Shown: one piece after another, positions 23,306 through 32,468 of the stretch | How the letters are laid out: each line of letters starts with the position of its first letter | Position numbering within the stretch: the stretch's first letter is position 1 | Origin: an uncultured Flavobacteriales bacterium | GTDB lineage: Bacteria; Bacteroidota; Bacteroidia; Flavobacteriales_F; PHOS-HE28 | Assembly (NCBI GenBank): GCA_937873385.1 | Contig: CALMYC010000250.1 | Location: forward strand, 1-32,468 | DNA: 32,468 nt | Direction: 5' to 3' | Made by a program: the position numbers and the translations under genes | Notes under the pieces: generated by a model | What the model was told of the DNA's origin: nothing | The model's input: the letters and a program-made list of their open reading frames with translations, nothing else | Database searches by the model: none

Positions 23306-24666
23306 ACCCTGCCAACCACATCGGCCGAAGTCTGCTCGCTCCGCTCAGCGCCCTGCCGGAGGAATTCACCCTGGCACAGGTGCAGGCCCTTGTGGCCGCG
23401 CTTCCATCGGCAGGCGCATCGGGCCCACGCGGCTCCTGGTTCAAGTACCGCCTCAATCTCCTGGTCCTTGCCATCCTCGGCACCGTGGCGGCATGCTTGT
23501 TCCTTGCACGCGGAGGTGCTCCCCTTGCCGACGTACCCGGTGCGGCGCACGACCCTGAAAACCTTCACCGCCCCAACTTGGAACCTGCGCGGGGAAGGGC
23601 CTCCGTGCTTTCCACGGATACGGCCAGCCCCGACCGGCAGAATGGCCGTCCGGACGCCTCTTCCGCGGATGCATCGCACCAAGGTTACCGGGCTGGCAAC
23701 GACCTGGCAAGGGGAATGGATCAACCCGGCGCAGGCCCGCACGCATCCGATCCGCCACCGGCCCATTGGCGTGCATCATCCTCGGGCGGTACACCGGTCG
23801 CCCGACAGGAACACGGGCGGAATAAACCGCGGCAAATGGACTTGTTGACCACCATCCCGACTGCCGCCGTCCGGCCACCGGCCGCCCCCTTGGCCACCAC
23901 CTCCAGCCCCGGCTATTTCCAGGTGGTGTTGCATGCCTGGGACCGAAGAACCATCACCTACGTGTGCGCCGATGCGGACGGAGGAAGCCCCGCCGCCGGG
24001 GTACCAGCGCTCACGGTGCGCGTTGATGTGGTCTCCGCTGGCGGCTACAACTGGCACATCGTCGGTGGCACGGCGCCGTTCACGGTGCTCGCCAGTGGCG
24101 TGGACCCCGCCGGCAATGCCTGTGTGCGCGTTCAGGATGCCGAAGGCCAATTGTCCACGGCCTGCGGAATGATCGGTACCATGAACGAGATCCGGGCGAT
24201 CCACTGCGCGTTCAGCAGGCCGGACACGAATTCATTCAAAGCGCTACACAAGCACGGAAGCGCCCCCGGGCACGGCGCGGTTGGAACCGCCCCAGTAAGC
24301 CCGCCCCGGCAGCCCGACCCACCACCGCCCGCGCGCAAAGACCCTTCCCCACTTCCCTCTCCGCCACGGGGCCCGGATCCCACAAAGCCGCAAGATCCCT
24401 ACCGGCCGCCGGTGCGGGTGGTCCTGACCGATCCGGACCCGCCCCCGCCCCCCCCTGGGCCTGTGGGCCGTAACCCCTCAGTGCCCGATCCGCGGAACAC
24501 GCCGTTGCACCCGCCGGGGACCATGAACGGCGGCCACCGGGATCCGGCCATCCAGCGCCCGGCCCTGATGCCGTCCCCGGTCACCCATGGTGGCAAGCCC
24601 TCACCAAGCCCACAGCCCCGGCCTTCGCCTGCACCTGCGGCACCGGCCAAAGGGAAGGCTTGGTGA
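23302..24666 (+). CDS. Proline-rich membrane protein, putative sigma-factor partner
   Basis: The 454-residue product has an N-terminal cytosolic part of about 50 residues (LLAPLSALPEEFTLAQVQAL), a single membrane helix near 51-70 (NLLVLAILGTVAACLFLA), a low-complexity polar stretch, a compact region around residues 205-300 (YFQVVLHAWDRRTITYVCAD, GGYNWHIVGGTAPFTVLASG, three or four cysteines) resembling an immunoglobulin-like or PKD-like beta fold, and a tail of about 120 residues extremely rich in Pro. Its ATGA overlap with the ECF sigma gene and type-II topology suggest an anti-sigma factor, but no zinc-binding anti-sigma motif is visible. I do not recognise the family. Confidence 0.85.
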   Translation: MNPANHIGRSLLAPLSALPEEFTLAQVQALVAALPSAGASGPRGSWFKYRLNLLVLAILGTVAACLFLARGGAPLADVPGAAHDPENLHRPNLEPARGRASVLSTDTASPDRQNGRPDASSADASHQGYRAGNDLARGMDQPGAGPHASDPPPAHWRASSSGGTPVARQEHGRNKPRQMDLLTTIPTAAVRPPAAPLATTSSPGYFQVVLHAWDRRTITYVCADADGGSPAAGVPALTVRVDVVSAGGYNWHIVGGTAPFTVLASGVDPAGNACVRVQDAEGQLSTACGMIGTMNEIRAIHCAFSRPDTNSFKALHKHGSAPGHGAVGTAPVSPPRQPDPPPPARKDPSPLPSPPRGPDPTKPQDPYRPPVRVVLTDPDPPPPPPGPVGRNPSVPDPRNTPLHPPGTMNGGHRDPAIQRPALMPSPVTHGGKPSPSPQPRPSPAPAAPAKGKAW

Positions 24667-24701
24667 GCACTGCGGGTGCGGCACGAACACGCCGCACCCC
24701 T

Positions 24702-24709
24702 TATGTTCG
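24702..24709 (+). promoter_or_regulatory. Putative -7 box (TATGTTCG)
   Basis: TATGTTCG is a TTCG variant of TAnnTTTG and ends 4 nt before ATG 24714. The spacing implies a leaderless or near-leaderless mRNA and supports 24714 rather than 24660 as the start of the TIGR02757 gene. Confidence 0.4.
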
Positions 24710-24713
24710 GCCC

Positions 24714-25499
24714 ATGCCGCGCACCCGGATCAGGCAGCAGGAACTGCGGGAAATATTGGAGGAAGCGTACGACCGCTTTGCCACGCCGGATTTCATTGCG
24801 GACGATCCCATCCAAGTACCGCGCTCCTTCGCCCTGCGTGAAGATGCGGAGGTGATCGGCTTCCTCACCGCCACCATTGCCTGGGGCCAGCGCAAAACCA
24901 TCATTGCCAATGCGTGGAAGCTGGTGCAGCTGATGGACGAGGCTCCGCATGATTTCGTGATGCACGCCACCGCACTGGACCTGAAACGCCTGGATTCCTT
25001 CGTGCATCGCACGTTCAACGGCACCGACCTGCGCACGTTCATCGGCGGCCTGCGCCACTTGTACGCCACCTACGGCGGTCCGGAGGCATCCTTCCTGCCT
25101 ACCGAAGAAGGTGCGCAGTTGCCTTCCTTGGCGGAAATGATCGCCCTGTTCCGCACGCGCTTCTTCGAACCCCGGCACCCGCACCGCTCGGAAAAGCACG
25201 TGGCCAACCCCGCTCGTGGCAGCAACGCCAAGCGCATCAACATGTACCTGCGCTGGATGGTGCGGCCTGCCGATCGCGGGGTGGACCTGGGCCTATGGAA
25301 ACGCATCCCGACCTCCGCCTTGCACGTACCGCTGGACGTGCATACCGGCCGGGTGGCGCGCGAGCTGGGCTTGCTTCAACGCAAGCAGGACGATTGGAAA
25401 GCCGTGGAAGAACTCACCTTGGCCCTGCGCCGCTTCGACCCCAACGATCCCGTGAAGTACGATATCGCGCTTTTCGGATCGGGTGTGAGCGGCAGGTAG
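24714..25499 (+). CDS. TIGR02757 family protein (DUF2400)
   Basis: The 261-residue protein matches the TIGR02757/DUF2400 family common in Bacteroidota. Its opening includes YDRFATPDFIADDPIQVPRS. The central part includes GFLTATIAWGQRKTIIANAW, FNGTDLRTFIGGLRHLYATY and NPARGSNAKRINMYLRWMVR. The end includes LHVPLDVHTGRVARELGLLQ and RFDPNDPVKYDIALFGSGVS. The C-terminal half is similar in pattern to helix-hairpin-helix base-excision glycosylases, which is only a suggestion. No function is established. The start at 24714 gives the family N-terminus; an upstream ATG at 24660 overlaps the previous gene. Confidence 0.9.
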   Translation: MPRTRIRQQELREILEEAYDRFATPDFIADDPIQVPRSFALREDAEVIGFLTATIAWGQRKTIIANAWKLVQLMDEAPHDFVMHATALDLKRLDSFVHRTFNGTDLRTFIGGLRHLYATYGGPEASFLPTEEGAQLPSLAEMIALFRTRFFEPRHPHRSEKHVANPARGSNAKRINMYLRWMVRPADRGVDLGLWKRIPTSALHVPLDVHTGRVARELGLLQRKQDDWKAVEELTLALRRFDPNDPVKYDIALFGSGVSGR

Positions 25500-25524
25500 T
25501 TGATGGTGGGGTGGGTAGCGTGAT

Positions 25525-25560
25525 CTACGCCCTGCGCACTACGCCCTACGAACTACGCCC
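25525..25560. repeat. Three direct CTACGCCC repeats
   Basis: CTACGCCC occurs at 25525, 25539 and 25553 with an exact 14-bp period, in the short gap between the convergent TIGR02757 and guaB genes. Flanking GTGGGGT (25506-25512) and ACCCCAC (25578-25584) form a 7-bp inverted repeat that could act as a weak two-way terminator. Confidence 0.5.
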
Positions 25561-25575
25561 CAACAACCACACCAC

Positions 25576-27447
<1,872 letters not shown>

Positions 27448-27535
27448 CAAATAAGCGACCCGGCAACATTGCTGCGCCGGGCCGAGTGAATGTTCACACA
27501 ACGGGATAAACCCTTATTGTGATCTGCTTCAATTC
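27448..27535 (-). ncRNA. tracrRNA of the type II-C CRISPR system
   Basis: Read on the minus strand, the segment begins AATTGAAGCAGATCACAA, the complement of a repeat starting (G)TTGTGATCTGCTTC, close to known Bacteroidota type II-C repeats that begin GTTGTGATTTGCTT. It continues TAAGGGTTTATCCCGTTGTG, in which GGG/CCC pair and CACAA can face TTGTG, a nexus resembling AATAAGGATTATTCCGTTGTG of related tracrRNAs. A small hairpin GTGAACATTCAC (27497-27486) and a 9-bp terminator stem follow. An exact -7 box lies about 6 nt before the predicted 5' end. The RNA pairs with crRNA repeats and guides Cas9. Ends are predicted to within about 5 nt. It is transcribed away from cas9. Confidence 0.82.
27456..27484 (-). 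terminator. tracrRNA terminator hairpin
   Basis: On the minus strand CGGCCCGGC (27484-27476) pairs with GCCGGGTCG (27464-27456) in a 9-bp stem with one G-U, across an 11-nt loop, followed by CTTATTT. The T-run is short, but the hairpin would also serve as the 3' stem of the tracrRNA. Confidence 0.65.
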
Positions 27536-27541
27536 TTGGCA

Positions 27542-27549
27542 CAAATATA
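27542..27549 (-). promoter_or_regulatory. tracrRNA promoter -7 box (TATATTTG)
   Basis: TATATTTG is an exact TAnnTTTG match on the minus strand, about 6 nt before the predicted RNA start. The -33 position falls over the first codons of cas9 (TCTTTTTC on the minus strand), a weak match. The promoter therefore sits inside the cas9 leader. Confidence 0.65.
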
Positions 27550-27564
27550 GAAAGCAACCACCAC

Positions 27565-30500
27565 ATGAAAAAGATCTTGGGATTGGACCTGGGCACCACC
27601 TCCATCGGCTGGGCGGTGATCAACGAAGCGGAGAACGAAAATGAACAAGCCTCCATCGTCGGTACTGGCGTGCGCGTAGTACCGCTCACCGTGGATGAGC
27701 AGACCGACTTCGAGAAGGGCAGGCCGCTTTCCACCAACGCCGACAGGACCCTCAAGCGCGGCATGCGCCGCAACCTGGACCGCTACCAGGACCGCCGCGC
27801 GCACCTGCTGCAACTGCTGAAGCAGCACGGTCTCATCACTGAGGATACGGTCCTGACGGAAACCGGCAGCAACAGCACCCACTCGCTATGGGCGTTGCGT
27901 GCAGATGCAGCCACCAAGCCGATCGCGCTGGAAGCCTTCGCACGGGTGCTGCTGGCCATCAACAAAAAGCGTGGCTACAAGAGCAACCGCAAGGCCAAGG
28001 ACGAGGATGATGGACAGGCCGTGGATGGCATGACCATCGCCAAGGAGCTGTACGACAACGACCTCACCTGCGGGCAGTACGGGCTGAAGCGGCTACAAGA
28101 CGGCAAGCGCCACATCCCCGACTTCTACCGCAGCGACCTGAAAGCAGAACTGGAGCGCATCTGGCGCAAACAACGGGAGTACCACGGCGAACTGCTGCGC
28201 CATGAACTGCTGGAGAAGATCGCGGGCAAGGCACAAAAAGCCACCTGGGCCATCTTGAAGGAACCCTGGGGCCTGGTGGGTGAAAAGCGCACCACCAAGG
28301 GCTTCGAGCAAAAGGTCGAAGACTATCAATGGCGTGTGAATGCCCTGAGCGAGAAGATGAGCCTGGAACAATTGGCCGTGGTGGTACAGCAGGTGAACGG
28401 CGCCATCTCCTCTTCAAGTGGACTCTTGGGCGCCATCAGCGACCGCAGCAAGCAACTGCTGATCCAAGACATCACCGTGGGTCAGTTCCTGTACAAGCAG
28501 CTCCAGGAAAACCCGCATACCCGCACGAAAGGTCAGGTTTTCTACCGGCAGGATTACTTGGACGAGTTCGAGCGGATCTGGGAAGTACAGAAGGAAGCCC
28601 ACCCGCAACTCACGGATGACCTGAAACGCGATGTGCGCGATACGGTGATCTTCTACCAGCGCCGCCTGAAGTCGCAGAAGGGCCAGTTGGCCGTGTGCGA
28701 ATTTGAAGGCGTGAAGAAGCCGGTGATCGACGAGAACGGACAACCGGCAATGACCAAGGACGGTAAGCCGAAGATGCGCAAGGTGGGACCGCGCGTGTGC
28801 CCCAAAGCCTCACCCCTGTTCCAGGAATTCCGGATCTGGCAGGTGCTGAACAATGTGGAGCTGACCTACGAGGGAAAAGATGGAAGCGCCGATGATCGCT
28901 CGGAGAACGGCATCATGCGCAAAGGCAAAGCTTGGTGCCTCGGTCCGGAATACAAAGCGAAGCTATTCGCCGAACTCAGTTGGACGAAGGAACTCACCGC
29001 AGCCGATGCACTGAAGGCCATCGGCCTCAAACCCAAGGAATGGAAGGTGAACTTCAAGAAGCTGGAAGGGAACCGCACCAACCAGAAGTACATGGAAGCC
29101 TTCGGGGCGATGCTGGCTGTTACCGGCCATGATGACGTGAACCTCGAGGAGCTACCCGCTGAAGAACGGGCAAGCACCGTGGAAGCCGTGTTGAACACCT
29201 TGGGCGTGGATACCGGGATCCTGCACTTCGACGCCACGCTGGCGGGAAAGGAGTTCGAACAGCAACCCGCGTACGCACTGTGGCATCTCCTGTACTCGTA
29301 TGAGAGCGACAACAAGTCGCGCACCGGCAACGAGCGGCTGATCAAGCAACTCCGCGACAAATTCGGGTTCAACCGGGAATGCGCGGAGACCCTGTGCAAG
29401 ATCTCCTTTGAGGATGACCACGGCAGCTTGAGCGCACGGGCGATCAAAAAGATCCTGCCCCATTTGAAGCAAGGGGAGATCTACGATGTGGCCTGCGAGC
29501 TCGCCGGGTACAACCACTCCCATTCCGTGACGGCCGATGAGAACGAAGCCCGTGAACTGATCGACACCCTGGAGATCCTGCCCAAGGGCGCCTTGCGCAA
29601 CCCCGTGGTGGAGAAGATCCTGAACCAGATGGTCCACGTGGTGAACAAGGTGATCGCCGTGTACGGCCGCCCCGACGAGATCCGCGTGGAAATGGCCCGC
29701 GAACTGAAGAAGAGTGCCAAGGAAAGGGAGGAAATGACCAAGAGCATCGATGCAGCTAACCGGGCCCACGATACCATCCGCAAAGAGATCGCGCAGCTCC
29801 ACCCCTTCAGTACCGGTGTGCGCATCACCCGAAACGACATCATCAAGTACAAACTGTACCAAGAACTGAGCGTGAATAGTTACAGGACCTTGTACAGCGA
29901 TGTGGAGATCATCAAGGAGAAGCTCTTCAGCAAGGAATACGACATTGAGCACATCATTCCCCAAGCACGCCTGTTCGACGACAGTTTCAGCAACAAGACC
30001 ATCGAGCTGCGCAGTGTGAACCTGAAGAAAGGCAACGCCACGGCCATGGACTTCATGGAGACCGAGTACGGTCCCGACAGCGAGCAGGTGGCCGAGTACA
30101 AGGCACGCGCGGAGAAGTTCTTCAAGAAGGAAAGCCCAGGGAAGTTCAAGAAGCTGCTGATGAAGGAAGCCGACATCCCGGACGGCTTCATCGACCGCGA
30201 CCTGCGCAATACCCAGTACATCACGCGCATGGCCCTGGGCTTGTTGCGGCAGGTGGCCCGCACCGTTACGCCCACCACCGGCAGCGTCACCGACCGCTTG
30301 CGCCAGGATTGGCAACTGATCAACGTGCTGCAAGAATTGAACTGGGACAAGTACGAGAAAGCGGGCCTCACCTACACCGAGAAGGACAAGGACGGCGGCG
30401 ATGTACGCAAGATCAAGGACTGGACCAAGCGCAACGATCACCGCCACCACGCCATGGATGCCCTTGCCGTTGCTTTCACCCGGCCGAGCCACATTCAATA

Positions 30501-31899
30501 CCTGAACTACCTGAACGCCCGGCGCGATGAGGACCACAGAAAACACAAAGTGATCCTCGCCATCGAGAACAAGGAGACCACCGTGGACAGCAAGAAACGT
30601 CGCCTCTTCAATCCGCCCATGCCACTGGACCAGTTACGCGCCCAAGTGAAGCAACACCTAGAAAGCACCTTGGTGAGCTTCAAGGCCAAGAACAAGGTGA
30701 CCACCCGCAACGTGAACAAGAGCAAGACCAAGAACGGCCACTTCCGCAAGGTGGAACTGACCCCGCGCGGCCAACTGCACAAGGAGACCGTGTATGGCAA
30801 AAAACGGTTCTACACCACCACGGAAGTGAAGGTGGGGCCCAGCTTCGGTGCGGACATGATCGCCCAAGTGGCCAAGGCCAGCCACCGGCAGGCCCTGTTG
30901 CTGCGGCTCCATGCGGTGGGCGGTGGCGACCCCAAGAAAGCCTTCGGTGGCAAGAACGCCCTTGCCAAGAATCCCTTATGGTTAGATGACCAGCACAAGG
31001 AGCAGGTACCGGAAAAGGTGAAGCTGGTGCAGATGGAGGAGCAGTTCACCATCCGCAAGGACATCACCCCGGACTTGTTCAAGGACTCAAAGAAGAAAGA
31101 CGACTTCGCGAAAAGGGTCGAGGATGTGCATGACAAGGCCGTGAGAAATGCCTTGAAAGCCCACTATGAACGCACAAAGCTCGAAGTGGAGGCATTCAAT
31201 GAGACCGTTACGAACGCCAAGGAGAAAAAGAAGGTACTGGAAACAGCCTTCTCAAACCTTGCCGGGAACCCCATCTGGCTCAATCATGCGAAGGGGATCA
31301 AAGTGAACAGAGTGACGATAACCGGAGTGAGCAATGCCGTAGCACTGCACGTGAAGCGCGACCACCACGGCAAGTCGATCCTGGATGCCGACGGTCATGA
31401 GATTCCATCCGACTACGTTCAGACCGGCAACAACCACCACGTGGCCATCTACCGCGATGCCGAAGGGAACTTGCAGGATGAGGTCGTATCCTTCTCCGTG
31501 GCCGTGGAGCGTGTACGCCAAGGCTTATCGCCGATTGACAGAAGTTTCAATAGCAATAAGGGCTGGCGATTTGAGTACACACTGAAGCAAAATGAGTTTT
31601 TCGTCCTTCCAAGTGCAGAAACCGGATTTGACCCAACCGTAGTCGATCTGCTTGATGGGCGGAATGCCAAGCTCATTTCTCCGAACTTGTTCAGAGTCCA
31701 AAAATTCTCAAAGCTGCAATATGGGAACAGCTTTGTCCGGCAGTACATGTTCAGACATCACTTGGAAACTACGTTGTTGGACACCAAAGAACTGAAGGAT
31801 GTAGTCTACAAGGACATCAAAAGTTTAGGGTACTTCCATGGGATCAGAAAGGTGAGGCTGAATCATCTTGGTCAAATTGTCCACGTTGGCGAATACTGA
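27565..31899 (+). CDS. cas9: CRISPR-associated endonuclease Cas9 (type II-C)
   Basis: The 1444-residue protein has every Cas9 catalytic element. RuvC-I is GLDLGTTSIGW with D8. The arginine-rich bridge helix spans about residues 61-85 (RTLKRGMRRNLDRYQDRRAH). The REC lobe includes GPRVCPKASPLFQEFRIWQV. RuvC-II is IRVEMARE with E709. The HNH domain is YDIEHIIPQARLFDDSFSNK with H796 and N819. RuvC-III is HRHHAMDALAVAF with H962 and D965. It is at the long end for type II-C, like other Bacteroidota Cas9s. With crRNA and tracrRNA it cleaves both strands of matching DNA. cas1 follows 3 nt later. Base composition in the last 400 nt and in the upstream gap is richer in A and T than the flanks, consistent with transfer. 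The PAM cannot be deduced. Confidence 0.98.
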   Translation: MKKILGLDLGTTSIGWAVINEAENENEQASIVGTGVRVVPLTVDEQTDFEKGRPLSTNADRTLKRGMRRNLDRYQDRRAHLLQLLKQHGLITEDTVLTETGSNSTHSLWALRADAATKPIALEAFARVLLAINKKRGYKSNRKAKDEDDGQAVDGMTIAKELYDNDLTCGQYGLKRLQDGKRHIPDFYRSDLKAELERIWRKQREYHGELLRHELLEKIAGKAQKATWAILKEPWGLVGEKRTTKGFEQKVEDYQWRVNALSEKMSLEQLAVVVQQVNGAISSSSGLLGAISDRSKQLLIQDITVGQFLYKQLQENPHTRTKGQVFYRQDYLDEFERIWEVQKEAHPQLTDDLKRDVRDTVIFYQRRLKSQKGQLAVCEFEGVKKPVIDENGQPAMTKDGKPKMRKVGPRVCPKASPLFQEFRIWQVLNNVELTYEGKDGSADDRSENGIMRKGKAWCLGPEYKAKLFAELSWTKELTAADALKAIGLKPKEWKVNFKKLEGNRTNQKYMEAFGAMLAVTGHDDVNLEELPAEERASTVEAVLNTLGVDTGILHFDATLAGKEFEQQPAYALWHLLYSYESDNKSRTGNERLIKQLRDKFGFNRECAETLCKISFEDDHGSLSARAIKKILPHLKQGEIYDVACELAGYNHSHSVTADENEARELIDTLEILPKGALRNPVVEKILNQMVHVVNKVIAVYGRPDEIRVEMARELKKSAKEREEMTKSIDAANRAHDTIRKEIAQLHPFSTGVRITRNDIIKYKLYQELSVNSYRTLYSDVEIIKEKLFSKEYDIEHIIPQARLFDDSFSNKTIELRSVNLKKGNATAMDFMETEYGPDSEQVAEYKARAEKFFKKESPGKFKKLLMKEADIPDGFIDRDLRNTQYITRMALGLLRQVARTVTPTTGSVTDRLRQDWQLINVLQELNWDKYEKAGLTYTEKDKDGGDVRKIKDWTKRNDHRHHAMDALAVAFTRPSHIQYLNYLNARRDEDHRKHKVILAIENKETTVDSKKRRLFNPPMPLDQLRAQVKQHLESTLVSFKAKNKVTTRNVNKSKTKNGHFRKVELTPRGQLHKETVYGKKRFYTTTEVKVGPSFGADMIAQVAKASHRQALLLRLHAVGGGDPKKAFGGKNALAKNPLWLDDQHKEQVPEKVKLVQMEEQFTIRKDITPDLFKDSKKKDDFAKRVEDVHDKAVRNALKAHYERTKLEVEAFNETVTNAKEKKKVLETAFSNLAGNPIWLNHAKGIKVNRVTITGVSNAVALHVKRDHHGKSILDADGHEIPSDYVQTGNNHHVAIYRDAEGNLQDEVVSFSVAVERVRQGLSPIDRSFNSNKGWRFEYTLKQNEFFVLPSAETGFDPTVVDLLDGRNAKLISPNLFRVQKFSKLQYGNSFVRQYMFRHHLETTLLDTKELKDVVYKDIKSLGYFHGIRKVRLNHLGQIVHVGEY

Positions 31900-31902
31900 G
31901 CC

Positions 31903-32468
31903 ATGATCAAGCGCACCATCGCCATCACCACGCCCTGCCACCTGTCGCTGAAGCTGGGGCAGATGCTGGTGCGCAGCAAACTGATCGAAGGTGATGCGGG
32001 CAAAACTGTACCGATCGAGGACATGGGCCTGCTGCTGATGGAGCACGAGCAGATAACCGTGACCCAGGGCCTGCTGGCCAAACTGCTGGAGCACAACGTG
32101 GCCGTGGTCAACTGCGATGAGAAGCACCATCCGGCGGGCATGTTGCTCAACTTCCAAGGGCGTAGCACCCAAACGGAGACCTTCATCGCCCAGGCGGAAG
32201 CCCCGAAGCCCTTGAAAAAGCAACTGTGGCAGCAAGTGGTGAAGGCCAAGATCGGCAACCAGGCGGCCGTGCTGGAGGCCATGGGCCAGGATGGGGGCAG
32301 GCTGCTCAAACTGGCCCAGGAAGTGCGCAGTGGCGATACCGACAACCGCGAAGGGGCCGCCGCCGTGTACTACTGGCCGCGCGTGTTCAAACGCATTCCC
32401 GATTTCCTGCGCGACCGGGAAGGCGATTATCCCAACAACTTGCTGAACTACGGCTACGCCATCCTGCG
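31903..32468 (+). CDS. cas1: CRISPR-associated endonuclease Cas1, 5' part
   Basis: 188 codons are visible before the right edge. The sequence is a type II Cas1: the N-terminal beta domain (MIKRTIAITTPCHLSLKLGQ, IEDMGLLLMEHEQITVTQGL, LLEHNVAVVNCDEKHHPAGM) and the helical domain with the metal-binding glutamate in DNREGAAAVYYWPRVF (E150) and the DREGDYPNNLLNYGYAIL motif. Cas1 with Cas2 integrates new spacers. The 3-nt spacing from cas9 shows an operon. No cas4 or csn2 lies between, which fits type II-C, although csn2 downstream cannot be ruled out. Confidence 0.96.
   Translation, partial: MIKRTIAITTPCHLSLKLGQMLVRSKLIEGDAGKTVPIEDMGLLLMEHEQITVTQGLLAKLLEHNVAVVNCDEKHHPAGMLLNFQGRSTQTETFIAQAEAPKPLKKQLWQQVVKAKIGNQAAVLEAMGQDGGRLLKLAQEVRSGDTDNREGAAAVYYWPRVFKRIPDFLRDREGDYPNNLLNYGYAIL

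Noticed and set aside
27448-27535. tracrRNA read on the plus strand
   Set aside because: The plus strand lacks a promoter box and a T-run after the hairpin, while the minus strand has both an exact -7 box and a terminator in the right order.
29152-30546. 464-codon minus-strand open frame within cas9
   Set aside because: Antisense to the HNH and RuvC-III regions; no domain recognised; composition of a shadow frame.
31900-32468. CRISPR array expected near cas9
   Set aside because: No direct repeats with spacers are present in the window; the array must lie beyond the right edge or elsewhere.

Overview
The window looks like a chromosome segment of a GC-rich member of the Bacteroidota, probably Flavobacteriales-like. 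The reasons are: the protein families (a mutL-rhomboid-rhomboid-exonuclease block, a TIGR02757 protein, MtaB, a long Lgt); the near absence of Shine-Dalgarno sequences; and many -7 boxes of the Bacteroidota type TAnnTTTG or a TTCG variant, often only 3-7 nt from the start codon. The taxonomy is inferred from content and was not tested by database search.

Left part (1-11980), almost all on the minus strand. A DUF2207 membrane protein (cut by the window edge) and LemA form a pair. Then comes an accessory cluster of small cytosolic proteins: eight SRPBCC/AHSA1-type (START-like) proteins, one fused to a GyrI-like domain; two VOC proteins; two DUF1801 proteins; a YdeI/OmdA protein; a DUF2200 protein; a DoxX membrane protein; and a KilA-N protein. 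An ArsR-type repressor heads the cluster, and its own promoter carries a TTAAC-N6-GTTAA dyad between the -33 and -7 boxes. Short intergenic repeats (palindromes, REP-like hairpins, an inverted repeat) fill several of the gaps.

Middle part (12000-27105). These are ordinary chromosomal genes, mostly on the plus strand: a conserved hypothetical protein, mutL, two rhomboid proteases and an endonuclease/exonuclease/phosphatase protein in one tightly packed run; a TraB/GumN-like protein and a 41-residue membrane peptide on the minus strand; then mtaB, lgt and an inositol-monophosphatase gene; an ECF sigma factor overlapping a proline-rich membrane protein; a TIGR02757 gene; and guaB on the minus strand.

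Right part (27106-32468) is the most notable. It holds the start of a type II-C CRISPR-Cas locus: a 1444-aa Cas9 with all RuvC and HNH residues present, followed 3 nt later by cas1, which runs off the window. A tracrRNA can be read directly in the gap upstream of cas9, on the opposite strand. It has an exact TATATTTG promoter box, an anti-repeat, a CACAATAAGGG...CCCGTTGTG nexus and a 9-bp terminator hairpin. The CRISPR array and cas2 are not in the window and presumably lie to the right.
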